From contig AP026140.1 of NCBI GenBank assembly GCA_030295235.1, positions 806,001 to 870,000 on the forward strand: 64,000 bases of DNA, given 5' to 3'. A model generated the notes under the pieces. It was given only the letters and a program-made list of their open reading frames with translations. It searched no databases and was not told where the DNA came from. The DNA is from Fistulifera solaris (lineage: Eukaryota > Bacillariophyta > Bacillariophyceae > Naviculales > Stauroneidaceae). Position numbers and translations under genes: made by a program. Below are positions 63,320 to 64,000 of this stretch, piece after piece (position 1 is the stretch's first letter; each line of letters begins with the position of its first letter).

Positions 63320-64000
63320 ATGATTTCATCATCTACCGACGACAAAGAAGATGAGGAACCCGAGACGATCATTGCATGGAATGACGCCCAAATTCGCTGG
63401 ACGGACGATGTCCGTCCTGTGGAAGACGACCACGACGACGTTCCCCCCGACGTGTTGGCCCCAAATCCCCATCAAACTTTTTCGTTTCAAGGCAGTATTC
63501 AATTGCAGGGATATACGTCCGAATCGGACCAAACGTGGAATTCTACCGGACTCACCATATGGAAGGCAAGTGAATATTTGAGTCACTACCTTCTTTCGCA
63601 ACCGCCACTCGTCAATCAACGCGTCTTGGAATTGGGAGCGGGATTGGGATTGTGTGGCATTGTCGCGCATCGATTACTACAGGCTCGAACCGTCTATGTC
63701 ACTGATGGGGATTCCGATGTTTTGAAGGTAATGAAAGAAAACATTCAAGCCAATCGTTTGGCGGAGGAACGACCTATATCGGGACATCAATTGCTGTGGG
63801 GGGCCGAATATGCCTTAGCATTTTTAGAAACGATGCGTCGTTTGGAACCAGAAAACGACTCTCTACTGTTTGATGTCATTTTGGCCGCCGACGTCGTCTA
63901 CGTGCCGCAAGTGATCGCTCCCTTGTTCGAAACCGTCCATACAGTGTTGGAGCCTGTGGTAGGAGTCTTTCTGTTAGCATTTGCGCGACGCCTGGTCGAT
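63320..64000 (+). CDS. Family-16 (METTL21-type) lysine methyltransferase, cut by window edge
   Basis: Open frame from ATG 63320 to the window end (227 residues seen). After an acidic N-terminus comes TGLTIWKASEYLSHYLL, the SAM-binding motif VLELGAGLGLCGIVAH, YVTDGDSDVLKVMKENI and the DxxY-type motif FDVILAADVVYVPQV. These mark the METTL21/EEF-KMT group, which methylates lysines of elongation factors and chaperones. The C-terminus lies outside the window. Frame intact. Confidence 0.82.
   Translation, partial: MISSSTDDKEDEEPETIIAWNDAQIRWTDDVRPVEDDHDDVPPDVLAPNPHQTFSFQGSIQLQGYTSESDQTWNSTGLTIWKASEYLSHYLLSQPPLVNQRVLELGAGLGLCGIVAHRLLQARTVYVTDGDSDVLKVMKENIQANRLAEERPISGHQLLWGAEYALAFLETMRRLEPENDSLLFDVILAADVVYVPQVIAPLFETVHTVLEPVVGVFLLAFARRLVD

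Noticed and set aside
1-64000. Programmed ribosomal frameshifting as the cause of the broken genes
   Set aside because: The break sites share only short homopolymers, no slippery heptamer or common downstream structure, and both insertions and deletions occur.
1-64000. Mobile elements, CRISPR or viral insertions
   Set aside because: No transposase, reverse transcriptase, integrase, terminal repeats or viral genes were seen on either strand.

Overview
The window reads as nuclear DNA of a diatom (a stramenopile alga with a secondary plastid). Genes are compact, spliceosomal introns are few and short (about 65-120 bases, GT-AG), and several proteins begin with a signal peptide followed by the diatom plastid signature (A-x-A-F-A-P or a variant with F/W at the cleavage point). 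Examples are the diaminopimelate decarboxylase, transaldolase, CDP-DAG synthase and DUF3493 proteins. The other genes are ordinary eukaryotic cell biology: CKS1, ERO1, PEX16, derlin, XPC, DNA polymerase eta, Grx5, ABC1 kinase and bHLH-PAS. I cannot fix the species.

Layout. 0-10 kb: a truncated plastid-signal protein, a MYND/UBE3D-type ubiquitin ligase, monothiol glutaredoxin, an Mpv17 protein, a Rossmann-like mitochondrial-type protein, DNA polymerase eta and a tRNA-Ala. 10-24 kb: derlin, XPC/RAD4 head-to-head with a BAH-ELM2-SANT chromatin protein, a duplicated CxxC/HxxxC zinc protein, PEX16, lysine biosynthesis LysA and CDP-DAG synthase. 24-36 kb: an MFS transporter, a secreted protein, a GC-rich hairpin island, a SERGT1/HPAT-type glycosyltransferase, small membrane and START proteins, and a long TRPC4AP homologue. 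36-50 kb: an LYR protein, a hidden small gene, a long tandem-repeat protein, an ADCK2-type ABC1 kinase, a VOC protein, transaldolase, DUF3493 and membrane proteins. 50-64 kb: a bHLH-PAS transcription factor, ERO1, a gamma-carbonic-anhydrase-like protein, CKS1, a histidine phosphatase, two methyltransferase-like proteins and membrane proteins.

The genes do not form one pathway. Shared themes are UV-damage repair (XPC and polymerase eta about 2 kb apart), ER protein quality control (derlin, ERO1) and plastid metabolism. No mobile element, CRISPR array or virus was seen.

The most striking property is that about 16 of some 40 protein genes are interrupted by one or more single-base insertions or deletions, nearly all in short A/T/G runs, with convincing coding sequence of the same family on both sides. 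Many gene models below therefore span frameshifts. The simplest reading is homopolymer error in a long-read assembly; true pseudogenes or recoding are less likely. The frame-corrected reading recovers a plastid targeting signal for LysA, a complete bHLH-PAS factor and a complete TRPC4AP.
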